A DNA stretch of 64,000 nucleotides, taken from assembly GCF_965638725.1 (NCBI RefSeq), contig NC_134949.1:47706151-47770150 (forward strand), in the 5' to 3' direction. This DNA comes from Aptenodytes patagonicus. Its lineage: Eukaryota > Chordata > Aves > Sphenisciformes > Spheniscidae. Shown here piece after piece: positions 38,328 to 49,900 of this stretch (positions within the stretch are counted from its first letter, which is position 1; each line of letters begins with the position of its first letter). The translations under genes were made by a program, and so were the position numbers. The notes below the pieces were generated by a model. The model worked only from the letters and a program-made list of their open reading frames with translations, was not told the origin of the DNA and ran no database searches.

Positions 38328-41121
38328 CTAAACCATGTCCCTAAGCGCCTCATCTACACGTCTTTTAAATACCTCCAGGGATGGGGACTCAACCACTTCC
38401 CTGGGCAGCTTGTTCCAATGTTTCACCACTCTTTCAGTAAAGAAATTTTTCCTCATGTCCAATCTAAACCTCCCCTGGCGTAACTTGAGGCCCTTTCCTC
38501 TCGTCCTATCACTAGTTACTTGGGAAAAGAGACCAACACCCACCTCGCTACAGCCTCCTTTCAGGTAGTTGTAGAGAGCGATGAGGTCTCCCCTCAGCCT
38601 CCTTTTCTCCAGGCTAAACAACCCCAGTTCCCTCAGCTGCTCCTCATAAAACTTGTTCTCCAGACCCCTCACCAGCCTCGTTGCCCTTCTCTGGACACAC
38701 TCCAGCACCTCGACGTCCTTCTTGTAGTGAGGGGCCCAAAACTGAACACAGTATTCAAGGTGCAGCCTCACCAGTGTTGAGTACAGGGGCACGATCACTT
38801 CCCTACTCCTGCTGGCCACACTATTTCTGATCCAGGTCAGGATGCCATTGGCCTTCTTGGCCACCTGGGCACACTGCCAGCTCATGTTCAGCCGGCTGTC
38901 AACCAACACCCCCAGGTCCTTCTCTGCTGGGCAGCTTTCCAGCCACTCTTCCCCAAGCCTGTAGCGCTGCATGGGGTTGTTGTGGCCGAAGTGCAGGACC
39001 CAGCACTTGGCCTTGTTGAATCTCATCCAGTTGGCCTGGGCCCATCGATCCAGCCTGTCCAGGTCCCTCTGCAGAGCCTTCCTACCCTCGAGCAGATCAA
39101 CGCTCCCGCCCAACTTGGTGTCATCTGCAAACTTACTGAGGGTGCACTCAATCCCCTCATCCAGATCATCGATAAAGATATTGAACAAGACCGGCCCCAA
39201 AACTGAGCCCTGGGGAACACCGCTCATGACTGGCCGCCAACTGGATTGAACTCCATTCACCACAAGTCTCTGGGCCCGGCCATCCAGCCAGTTTTTTACC
39301 CAGTGCAGAGTCCACCTGTCTAAGCCGTGAGCCGCCAGCTTCTCTAGGAGAATGCTGTGGGAGACAGTGTCAAAGGCCTTACTGAAGTCCAGGTAGACCA
39401 CATCCACAGCCTTTCCCTCGTCCACTAGGCGGGTCACCCGGTCATAGAAGGAGATCAGGTTGGTCAAGCAGGACCTGCCTCTCATGAACTCGTGCTGGCT
39501 GGGCCTGATCCCCTGTTTGTCCCACACATGCCTTGTAAGCGCCCTCAAGAAGAACCGCTCCATAATCTTCCCCGGCACCGAGGTCAGGCTGACAGGCCTG
39601 TAGTTCCCCGGATCCTCCTTCCGGCCCTTCCTGTAGATGGGCGTCACATTGGCAAGCCTCCAGTCGCCCAGGACCTCCCCCGTTAACCAGGACTGCTGAT
39701 AAATGATGGTGAGTGGCTTGGCGAGCTCCTCTGCCAGCTCCCTCAGCACTCTCGGGTGGATCCCATCCGGCCCCATAGACTTGTGAGCGTCCAGGTGGCA
39801 TAGCAGGTCGTTAACTGCTTCCTCTTGGATTATCCTGCTCGCCGTCCCTGTCTTCCAGCTCAGGGGACTGAGTACCCTGAGGATAACTGGTCTGCCTGTT
39901 AAAGACTGAGGCAAAGAAGGCATTGAGTACCTCAGCCTTTTCCTCATCCTCAGTGACAATGTTCCCCCCCGCATCCAATAAAAGATGGAGATTCTCCTTG
40001 GCTCTCTTCTTGTCATTAATATATTTGTAAAAAATTTTTTTGTTGTCTCTAATGACAGTGGCCAGATTGCATTCTAGCTGGGCTTTTGCCTTTCTCATTT
40101 CCTCTCTGCACGACCTAACGAGATCCCTGTACTCTTCTTGAGTCGCCTGCCCCTTCTTCCACAAGCGGTAAACTCTCCTTTTTTTCCTGAGTCCCAGCAA
40201 GAGCTCCCCGTTCAGCCAGGCCGGTCGTCTTCCCCGCCCGTTCTTCTTACGGCGTACAGGGACAGCCTGCTCCTGCGCCTTTAAGACTTCCTTCTTGAAG
40301 ATTGTCCAGCCTTCCTGGACCCCTTTGCCCTTCAGGACTGTCTCCCAAGGGACTCTCTCAACCAACGTCCTGAACAGGCCAAAGTCTGCCCTCCGGAAGT
40401 CCATGGTTGCGGTTTTGCTGGCCCCCCTCCTTACTTCACCAAGAATGGAGAATTCTACCATTTCATGGTCGCTAAGCCCAAGACAGCCTCCGACCACCAC
40501 ATCTCCCACCAGTCCTTCTCTGTTAGTAAACAGCAGGTCGAGCGAGGCACCTCCCCTGGTAGGCTCACTTACCAGCTGTGTCAGGAAGTTGTCTTCCACA
40601 CACTCCAGGAACCTCCTAGACTGCTTCCTCTCTGCTGTGTTGTATTTCCAGCAGACATCCGGGAAGTTGAAGTCCCCCACGAGGACAAGGGCTAGCTATT
40701 GTGAGACTTCTGCCAGCTGCTTGTAGAACGCTTCATCTGCCCTTTCATCCTGGTTGGGTGGTCTATAACAGACTCCCAGCAGGATATCTGCCTTGTTGGT
40801 CTTCCCCCTCATCCTTATCCATAAACACTTGACCATATCATCATCACAATCGTTGAGCTCTAGACAATCGAAACACTCCCTAACATACAGAGCCACCCCA
40901 CCGCCACTCCTTCCTTGCCTGTCCCTTCTGAAGAGTTTATAGCCATCCATTGCAGCACTCCAATCGTGAGAGTCACCCCACCATGTTTCTGTGATGGTGA
41001 CTAAGTCATAGCTATCCCGCTGCACAATGGCTTCCAGCTCCTCCTGTTTGCCACCCGTGCTGCGTGCATTGGTGTAGATGCACTTGAGCTGGGCTATCGA
41101 TTTCGCCCCCAGCATTGGCAT
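38328..41121 (-). pseudogene. CR1 ORF2 (endonuclease + reverse transcriptase), broken by one stop and one frameshift
   Basis: Part 1 (41121-40696) holds the endonuclease start: TNARS, the catalytic glutamate in ITETWW, and VCYRPPN. It ends at a TAG (40698-40696). The same frame continues through 39811 with VGDFNFPD and the GLSDHE motif, so the endonuclease key residues are all present. A frameshift near 39825-39840 moves the reading to the next frame. That frame runs to 38328 with RT signatures: [43 protein letters not shown] and the catalytic FADD (SKFADDTKL). The C-terminal region ends [10 protein letters not shown]. Only these two lesions separate it from an open frame, so the copy is inactive as it stands. 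Plus-strand frames overlying it (for example 40295-40726) are antisense shadows. Confidence 0.95.
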
Positions 41122-41187
41122 GCTACCCCTAGGCTCATCTCTAGTGAGCCTGGTTTTATCCCCTTCCCCTTCGAACCTAGTTTAAAG

Positions 41188-41278
41188 CCCTCTCAATGAG
41201 CCCTGCCAATTCATGAGCGAGAATCCTTTTCCCCCTGTGAGACAGCTGAACTCCATCTGTTGCCAGCTCTTGTGGAGC
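41188..41278 (-). pseudogene. CR1 ORF1 tail (end of esterase-like domain)
   Basis: On the minus strand the frame reads ELATDGVQLSHRGKRILA, then HELAGLIERALN, and ends at a TAG stop near 41186, upstream of ORF2. This matches the C-terminal end of the SGNH-hydrolase/esterase-like domain found in CR1 ORF1, where a D-G-V-H motif normally supplies the catalytic Asp-His pair. Here the His position is Gln. Everything 5' of it is missing. Confidence 0.75.
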
Positions 41279-43882
41279 CTCCATCTGTAGTCTGGATTGG
41301 AGTGTTTGCAGCCACTGGCAGCTTCAGGGGTAACAGAGATGCACTACAGTTGCACACATCGAAGTTTTTCTTTGGAAAATTTGGGAATAAGTAAGTGTCT
41401 TTTCAGTCACAGGATGACTGTATGAGCCATGTTTACTGATTAGACTGCAGTATTACACAGTTCCCTCATCTGAGGAGCCTGACTGATGTCCCTAAGTGTG
41501 AGGAAGGGGATTTACAACTATGTTTGCTGGTTATACTATATTGGTTTTTCCCCATGCAGTTTTCATTAATTAGATCATTACTATGTTGGATTAGGAATAG
41601 AAATTGAGGGAATTAAGCAGGTGAGACTGGAGGAACACAGGACTGTCATTACTAATGCTGATGTACAGAAAGAGAAGAGCCCGGTATGGCCACCATTCAG
41701 AGGAAAACACATTTCTTGTGTTGGTTTCACACAAAGTCATTACAACATTCTTGTTTTACAAATAGAGTCTGTGAAACGGTTGAAAGCAAAACACCATTCC
41801 AGTGGCGTTTCTTTGTTCATAAGACCTATTGGTAGGCTCATACCAACTGAAAGAACCAAAGGGAAGGAGGACACCCCAACTAGGGTGTGACCCGTTACGG
41901 ACCCTGCATCACGGAGGAGGCATGGGCACGATCACTGACACCAGATGGCAGTGCGGACGCGCACTTGCCAGCCTTCAACCTCCTCCTAAACCTATTCCTT
42001 CCAACTAGCTTGTCTGAAGGTACTATTTGGCATAATTATACTGTAAGCCTTTAGCTAAAAGTATGCACAGACTTATACATATATATATATAAAATTCCTT
42101 ACATTTTCTAGAACTACTGCTTCTTGAAGCTCCGTTTCCAATCTGTAACATTGCATTGTGAAACACTACACAAGTAAAATTTGCAAGTAAAACAAGGTAA
42201 ATTTTACCTTTTTTGCAGGTGATGTCAGTCATCTTTTGAAAACTAGCCTCAGAACTTTCCACAGTGAGACCCCTGATGTTCTTTAAGACCATTTGAGCAG
42301 AATATTCACCATTACTCAAAACTAAGACTCTGATATTGAAAAAAAGGCTTCAACTCATAATTCAATTCTGAAGTCACAGCTTTGCTTGAAGATTTTATGC
42401 CTTCACTATTCATGCACAATTAAGTAGCTATCAGGATGATATAAATGCAATTTGTTTCATAAAGCTGGCATTAAACAGTTAAATGTAATAATTAATAAAC
42501 ATGCATGAATTATAAATCTTTTCCTTTCTCAGTGAGGTGTACTGTTTTCCTCAGTCTCTTCAGAGAGATCTCTTCAGATCTCAGATCCCTAAGTATATTT
42601 TTGCCATCACACATACATGTGCAGTTTTACATAATAATATGAAACTATAATTCTTTTGACTTTCTAAAATGATACAGCAATGAAAAGACAGCGAGCTAAA
42701 AAATTCAATGACATACCTTTACAGTGTGAAGAAGCTGTTCTTTATAGGACCTGCAAAGGTGGGAAAGCTGTGTAAAGGCCAAGACTGATTTTCACATGAT
42801 AATGTGATGCTTTCTCTTGCAGAATTTGCAACACTCAGAAGAATTTTAAAAATTGGGTTTTTAAAAGGCAAATCCCAAGTGACTTTCCGGTAAGAGTCTG
42901 TTCTTAATAAGCCAAGTTCTTGAAACCAAAAAATGAAATTAAAATATTTAAATTTAAAGCTGTTAAAATTTTTTAAATGTCTTTCAATTATGATGTCAAT
43001 GTAGCTGTTCCCAAGAGGAAAAAATGAGACAACGCAAGATTTTTTTCCTTATTTTCCTCTTTTTCAGAGGAAAAGGCTTTTTGCCAGCCCTGTAATAATT
43101 TCTCCAGACCACATACATACACACTTACTATGGTGAACCATTTCATATTCAATTCACTCTAATTCTTCATCACTTTCTGACAGTACTAGGGATTTGTGCT
43201 TTGTCCTGCTTTCAGAGGTTATTGTTTACTTTCCTGATCTGTTTCCTCTTTAAACAGATATGTAAAAAGGCCCTGTGGTGTTCCTTTACCCTTAAGTATG
43301 CCAACTCAAGTTAATGACTTAGCCTTACCTAACCAATACAGTGAATCTGCTTGCATCTACAGTTGTACAGAGATGTAGCAACAAGTTCATCTTTGTATTA
43401 TATTCTGGTCTGCCTGAGTGCTGTGCCCCAGCAGCTCAAGAAAAGTTGCTTATTTGCAGAGGAACAGATGGCTGTCAGAAATGGCAACTGCATATTTTTA
43501 TACTATAATATTTCCAAATCAGGCATGTAGCTTTGCCTGCCACTGCAGAGTCTGTATTCCAGGAGGTACAGTAGAGCAGATCCACTACCACATTTATTAT
43601 ATCAACAAAATCGATAGATAACATACACAAAAAAATGGCTGGATTATTAAACCCCTTGTGGACTTCATTGCAATCTCTGATTTGACTAAGACACTCAGAA
43701 ACAGGTACTTCATTCCTCAGCCTTGTGACATACCATTCCAACATTGTGTAACTGAATTGTTTTACTTGCAGTTCTTAATGCTTGTCCAATTTGTTTTTCA
43801 GCTTTTCTTTTTGGAAGGCTGCACATGATGCCTCAAGGATTGCATTCAGCCCGCTTTACAAAGTGGCAAAAGAAACACTTTC

Positions 43883-44147
43883 AGAAAAAAAAAAAAAGGA
43901 AAAAGGAAAAAGGAAGGAAAAGGAAAAGGAAAAGGAAAAGGAAAAGGAAAAGGAAAAGGAAAAGGGAAGGGAAGGGAAGGGGAGAGGAGAGGAGAGGAGA
44001 GGAGAGGAGAGGAGAGGAGAGGAGAGGAGAGGAGAGGAGAGGAGAGGAGAGGAGAGGAGAGGAGGGGAGGGGAGGGGAGGGGAGGGGAGGGGAGGGGAGG
44101 GGAGGGGAGGGGAGGGGAGGGGAGAAAAGAAGAGAAGAGAAGAGAAG
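43883..44147 (+). repeat. 265-bp uninterrupted polypurine tract: (GGAAAA)n-(GGAGA)16-(GGGGA)n
   Basis: There is no pyrimidine on the plus strand across 265 bases. Blocks in order: poly-A and AAAAGG-type units (to about 43970), then (GGAGA)16 at 43981-44060, then about 12 GGGGA units (44061-44124), then GAAAA/GAGAA units. The tail to 44187 continues as GCAAA/ACAAA units. The GGGGA block has many four-G runs and could fold as a G-quadruplex. The mirror-symmetric purine strand could form a triplex (H-DNA). Frames through it (K/E/R-rich on the plus strand, P/L/S-rich on the minus) are artefacts. If MGAT4C is transcribed across it, the RNA would carry a long CU-rich tract. Confidence 0.97.
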
Positions 44148-44187
44148 CGAAGCAAAGCAAAACAAAACAAAGCAAAGCAAAGCAAAG
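44148..44187 (+). repeat. (GCAAA)/(ACAAA) simple repeat
   Basis: This is the continuation of the purine tract in which a C appears in each unit (GCAAA, ACAAA). It shows stepwise evolution of one pentanucleotide array into related units. Confidence 0.85.
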
Positions 44188-46105
44188 TGGATTTTTTTTA
44201 CATGGTTATTATTAAATTTTTGCATGTCTCGTGGTCTTCTTATACAAGATGAAAAAAACAAAGCCTAGGTTGTGATATACATTTGAGCTACAGTTGGTAG
44301 TGAACTGGAAAATTGTAATGGATAGGCTATTCCATGGGGCTCATATAGACTCCCAGCAAGATTCACTGTCTGTCTTACTGAAAGCCTGAAAGTACGTATA
44401 AAATGTTTAAGGCTCACAGGCAGGATGTTAGCTGTCACTGGCAGCAAGGAAGTAAAAACTGGTCTGAAGGAAAGGAATGCTTAACTCAGAATGAGGCTAA
44501 CAAATCCAGAGGGTAGAGCTCAGGTTTTAAACTGGCCACAAGTACATTTTTTGGGTGGCTTATCATTGTGTAGCTCCACATGATCAAAATAAATGGTTTA
44601 AAGATTATCATGTATTCCGAAATTTCTATTCTAGACACAGAAAGCTAAAAAAAAAATTATATAAGTAGGCAGATTACTCAAAATTAACACTGATAAAAGG
44701 ATGGGTAAAAGAAGTGGGTTTTAAAAAAGGATTTGAAAGGCATATTGATCCTTGATCCACAGAAAGTGAGAGATTATTTCAAACACTGGTGTAGCATATA
44801 GATATATGCAGACCCCAACAGTTTGGGAAAAGGGATGAGAGTTTGGGAGGAAACACATGCTTCAGCCAAGGCAAGTTACCAAACAATACAGAAAAAGTAA
44901 AGAGTTTAAATTCAATGTGGGTATTGGAGGATGAAGTGTCTTTCCTGTCTGACAGCTTCAGAGTGACACAAAATGGAGCCACAAAACTTATTTTGGCCGT
45001 AGCGCTCTGAGCAAAATATAACGTATTTTTCCTGGCATGGAGGAGTCAAGACTAATCAAGGGGAAGAGATGACTAAGAAGTGTGAGGACGTATTGACTTA
45101 GACAGTAAAGCACTATCTAATCCATCACTGGATGCATGGCAGTGTATACCACTGGATGTATTTTATCAAGTATGTTGTAGTGTAAAAGATGGGTTTTAGA
45201 AAAAATAACACAGACAATGAGTTAATAGGATGTGGAAAGAGCCTGGAAGGCAAGAAAAAATTACAAAGAAATCTGAAATAACCCTCAAGTCCTGCTCCAC
45301 AGAGACAAAACAGAGGGGAAAATAAAACAGCATGGGCATGAAGAGGGAAGATATATCTCACTGTAACATCCAGAGAGTGAGATTAGAAGCTTTTAGAGAT
45401 ACAGGAGTGGGGGTTTGGGCTGCATCAGAAATACAGGCAGGAATGCTGGAGCACTGAAAATAAAACTGGGCACTGTTCAGAGGAAATAATTTATAGGAAG
45501 ATGAGGATAGGGATTGAGTTAAATAGATATTCAACAGACTTTATCCATTGACTCATCAATGAATGAAAGGAAGACATGGATACAAGCATTGATAGATTCA
45601 ACAGCAAGCTAAAACTTCTATGGACAATTATACAGTACATTTCTATAGTATGTGAGTACAGGGATTGTCACATACTACGGGCTGTCAGGCAAACAAAATT
45701 CCTTGAGTCTATTAGGCACCAAATTGAATAAACTAGAGGGACATCCTGCTCTGAAGACACCTGCAGATCTCAGTCCCTTCACCCAAAGAACAGACTATAT
45801 GAGCTAATCTCTCAGCAACACTTACTTTGTGAGCTAACTTTTGCCTCAAGGTCCCATAGTCTCTTACTCTAGGTGTATAGCTAAGAGCTTGTCCTTTGCC
45901 ATAATCAAGTACCCTGGACATCACTGTTGTAATGGAATTGCACAGAGATGTAGACAAACTTATTTTGGTGGTGAAAAGAAAATCAACATAAGTATTTGAC
46001 CAAAGACAATTAGGCTTAATGAGAAAAGTTTCATCTCATCCTGGCTAAATCTGGTCATGTTTTTCTCTACAGCACATCCTGTAACAGAAATATGAGTAGC
46101 TTTTT

Positions 46106-46998
46106 CACAGAACCACAGAATCACAGAATGGTTGAGGTTGGAAGAAACCTCCAGAAGTCATCTGGTCCAACCCCCCTGTTCAAGTAGAGCCACCTGGAGC
46201 TGGGTGCCCAGGACTGTGTCCAGGCGGCTTTTGAATATCTCTGAGGACAGAGATCCAGAACCGTTCTGGGACACCTGGGCCAGTGCTCGGTCACCCTCAC
46301 AGTAAAAATGTGTTTCCTGATGTTCGGAGGGAACCTCCTGTGTTTCAGTTTGTGCCCATTGCCTCTTGTCCTGTCACTAGGCACCACTGAAAAGAGCCCG
46401 GCTCTGTCTTCTTTGCACTCTCCCTTCCAGTATTCATATACACTGGTAAGATTCCCCTTGAGCCTTCTCTTCTCCAGGCTGAACAGTCCCAGCTCTCTCA
46501 GCCTTTCTTCATAGGAGAGATGCTCCAGTCCCTTATTCATCCTTGTGGTCCTTCATTGGACTCTCTCCAGTATGTCCATGTCTCTCCTTTACTGGGTAGC
46601 CCGGAACTGGACACAGTACTCCAGGTGTGGCCTCACCAGTGCTGAATAGAGGAGAAGGATCACCACCCTTGACTTGCTAGCAATGCTTTGTCTAATGCAG
46701 CCGATGATACCATTCACCTTCTTTGCTGCAAGGGCACATTGCTGGCTCTTCTTCAACTTCATGTCCACCATGCCCCTCTACGTCCTTTTCTGCTAAGCTG
46801 CTTTCCAGTTGGGTGGCCTCCAGTATATATTGGTGCATGGGGTTGTTCCTCCCCAGGTGCAGGACTTTGTACTTCCCCTAGTTGATGTTCATGAAGTTCC
46901 TGTCAGCCCATTTCTCCAGCCTGTTGAGGTCCCTTTAGATTGCAGCATGACCCTGTAACATACCAGCCACTCCTCCCAGTTTTGTGTCATCTGCAATG
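46106..46998 (-). mobile_element. CR1 LINE 3' fragment (RT end plus tail)
   Basis: It starts with a CACAGAAcCACAGAATcACAGAATGG tail (octamer-like) followed by the GTTGAGGTTGGAAG motif typical of a CR1 3' end. On the minus strand it encodes decayed ORF2 C-terminal sequence, recognisable as [20 protein letters not shown] and an [12 protein letters not shown] segment. Homology to the large CR1 fades after the GTCATCTGCAA motif near 46996. It has several stops and frameshifts. The part 46221-46702 is almost identical to 55424-55905. Confidence 0.95.
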
Positions 46999-49900
46999 AT
47001 TTAGTCATTTGTAAGCCTGATGTGGAGAAAAAAAAAGAAAAAAGAGCCTCCATGCAGTTGCATAAATGTCTGACTGATGTGAACCAGTCATTTGACATAA
47101 ACTTAACCCAAAAAGTGATGCTAGCCACTGAGTTGTGATAATCCTTATCCATCCTCTTCTTGCTTCACAGTGTCTCGTGGCCCATCAGAAGGTGGCATTA
47201 CCAGAGGTGCGCAACCCTGAGGGGCTTTATATGATGAGGAGCAGGGAACATCTTTTGTGAGAAGTATTCACTTCCAGGGAGATACTCTTTGTGTAGTTTG
47301 TAATGGACCTATGTCAGGTATTGAAAGATATTTTAACATGGCATCCTTACATATTTTTTCACAGAACTTGCATAATAATATGCATTTGGGGTATCCTGCC
47401 AAGATCAAAAAGCAAAAAATTTTTATTGGCTGACTTCCAAATAATTTTTTTTTTTTTTTTTACAAATAGGATTGCTGGGTCCTTTATCCTCTAGTTAGAC
47501 TAGGTTTAAGTATTTCAGAAGAGGAAAAAGTCCATTTAGAAAGGTGGCTAACTGTTATAAAGCAACTCTCAAACTCATGAGATTCTGCCATATAATTGAT
47601 TATTTGCAGAAAGTCATGTGTCTGTGAAGTTCATGGTACCCCTGGGAAATAATGTAAAATAGATTAGGAGTTTAAATGTGAGAAAATTGGTTTTCACTGG
47701 CCATATTACTAATCTCTTTCTAAGATAAGTGTTTCATTAAGACTTTCCACTGAGCACCCAGACAGCAACTTCCTGATCAATAAAATAACTCGTTCTATAG
47801 AGAAGGCTTAGAAAACTATGTATGGGTGTGTGGGACCAACAATTGGCTTATTCTTTTAAAAAAACCCCAACAAACCTCATTTAAGTTTTGATGAATAAGC
47901 ATCTATAAAATGAAAACAATACTTTTTAAAATGCTACATTTGTTGCCTGTTTTTTTTTAATGTTTTGTGTGCTGAACTTCATCTATTGTCACAGACAGAA
48001 TGTACTGCTGTGATCATTTCTTTTCAGTAGAAGCAATCTAGTGTGGACAAGATACATGCAAAATTTGTCGTCTTCAGCTCTGATTCTGCAGCCAGAGTTA
48101 CTAGCAGAAATCCAACTAATATCTCTGAAGTTATTAATAGATTCACAAACTGGTAGCCTTGATTGCATTTATATGGTTTTTAACAAGAAAGAATTAAAAT
48201 TATTTTTGCTGTTCAGTGGACTTTGCGATTTATGGGCTAGTCTAGCCTTGATCTATTACATTAGTTGATGTTGATTGTATAACTAATGGAGATGGTTTTA
48301 GAGGTACCATAAAATCTGCAACATGTTATCTTGCACTGTAATGCAACTAGGTCATGCAAGCTAAGCAGGATCTGTAGTGGGACAGGTTAATAGCTGCTGT
48401 TGCAAGTATCATCACTGCTTCTGCCTTCTGATTTAATGCTAGATTAGAGACCTTGTAAATAAATGCTTCATAGAAAGGAAGCAGACCAGGTACACTAGCA
48501 GCTTTCAATTGCCATGATGATGATTTCAACCTTAATCATCCGATTTCCCATAGACTTCAGAAAAGTGGCTCTAGGCAGAGTGAAAAGAGGCCTCAGATGA
48601 ATAGCTACATGCCGAGCTAACAGGCATTTCAGATCCATGAAGGTGAGTAGCATGGGATCTCTGTGAGCACATGGACTTACCTAAAGCTGCTTTCAGTGAG
48701 CAGGGCCGTGCTACCATATAACTCTCTGACCTGTCAAGTAAAACTAGTTCTATTTGGGTAGGGAACATCTCTCCAAAGCCTGCATACTTCTGCATGCACC
48801 TCTCTGTGGAAATCTCTGCTATCCAGTGAGCAGCTGGACCCTCATTTCATTAAACTGATGCACCATTATTCAAAGGGATAGTAGGGAAGGAGAAGGGTTT
48901 ACTACCTCTGTCTTGTAGCAGATTAGTTTCCAATTTTTTTAGGAGATGTTATCTCATTTTGCTTCCAGCTTCAATTTGTCTGTTTATTAACATTATGTTT
49001 GGTGGTATCTGTTAGGTTGTGCCAGAGATAATTCTGTAACCTAAGCAAAACTTTCCCCCCATCCCCCCCGCCTTTTTTTAAAAAAAGAAACCCTAAAGAA
49101 AAAACATCAACAAAATGCCTGGATGATATGGCCAATCTCTCAGGTGTGATGATACCTTTCTTATCCTTAGGTTATGACAAACATGATGATCAATAAAGGC
49201 TTAAATGACCTTTTCCACTATTTTGTATGTCATTTATTATAAATAAACTCAAGCCATGGCAATAAAATACTATTTGCTATCAAGCTTTCTAATGGCAAAA
49301 ATTTTTTTTTAATTTTCTATTTTTTCCCAAGAAATAGTTAAATAAACAAAGCTTGGTAGCAGGGAGTGAATAAATCTTAAAAAACATCTTTGATCATTTT
49401 CTCTTGAGTGTTTTAAGGTAAACTCCTAACCGACTTTTCCTCTGAAGAAACTGTAAAATATTGCTTGAGATTAGTGACAGAAGGCTTTCATTTTTTGTGT
49501 CTTAAATCATATCAATATCATAAAGATATGGTTAATAAATAAAACAGTTATTTCAGTTGAACACAATACATGGACAGGAAGGAACTTTCCTCAATATGGT
49601 CAAGAATAAGTTTGATAAGTCAGAATGTGCACTTTCATTATCTGTTTTTCTCATTTTTACAATACCAGTAACTACAGTATAGTTTGGGGAGGAAAGGGAA
49701 TTTTAGAGTTTGGGGAAAAAGAAGTACAGTAAAAGAGCTGCTCACTAAAAAATTTACATTTCTTTGCAAGTAAAGTTCAAACAAGACCAATTGCTAATTT
49801 AAACTTTTAGTTGGTCCTACATGGTAGGAGTAAAGTGAAGCATTTTTACTGAGAAGAGAAACAACCAAAATATCCACAATATCTTAAATAAAATACAAAT

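Larger units (their letters stand above)
38241..41278 (-). mobile_element. CR1 LINE, 5'-truncated, near-complete ORF2
   Basis: The 3' end (plus-strand left edge) carries tandem ATTCTATG-type octamers, the hallmark of CR1 tails. Reading leftward on the minus strand it contains the last codons of ORF1, then ORF2 with an apurinic-type endonuclease and a reverse transcriptase, then the 3' UTR. It is truncated at the 5' end inside ORF1 near 41278; the exact edge is uncertain by about 20 bp. CR1 elements move by target-primed reverse transcription, often truncate at the 5' end and usually lack clear target duplications. Only one stop and one frameshift break ORF2, so this copy is fairly young. It inserted in the same sense as MGAT4C, upstream of its coding exons. 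Confidence 0.96.
41279..46105 (-). other. MGAT4C: Upstream MGAT4C intron between CR1 copies
   Basis: No exon is recognised. The stretch includes a CpG-dense patch at about 41888-41965, a short TA repeat near 42075-42092 and the long purine tract at 43883-44187. Assignment to an MGAT4C intron is an inference from the upstream acceptor at 36267 and the known great length of this gene's 5' region. Confidence 0.55.

Noticed and set aside
40295..40726. 143-codon plus-strand frame, and other plus-strand frames at 38335-39249
   Set aside because: They are antisense shadows of the CR1 ORF2, whose minus-strand frame has clear endonuclease and RT motifs.
43782..44268. Several 100-156 codon frames rich in K/E/R/G or P/L/S on both strands
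   Set aside because: The purine tract lacks stops in most frames by composition, and all these frames are products of the simple repeat.
46308..46514. 68-codon plus-strand frame repeated at 55511-55717
   Set aside because: Both are antisense to the CR1 ORF2 remnant. Their similarity reflects the shared CR1 block and not a gene family.
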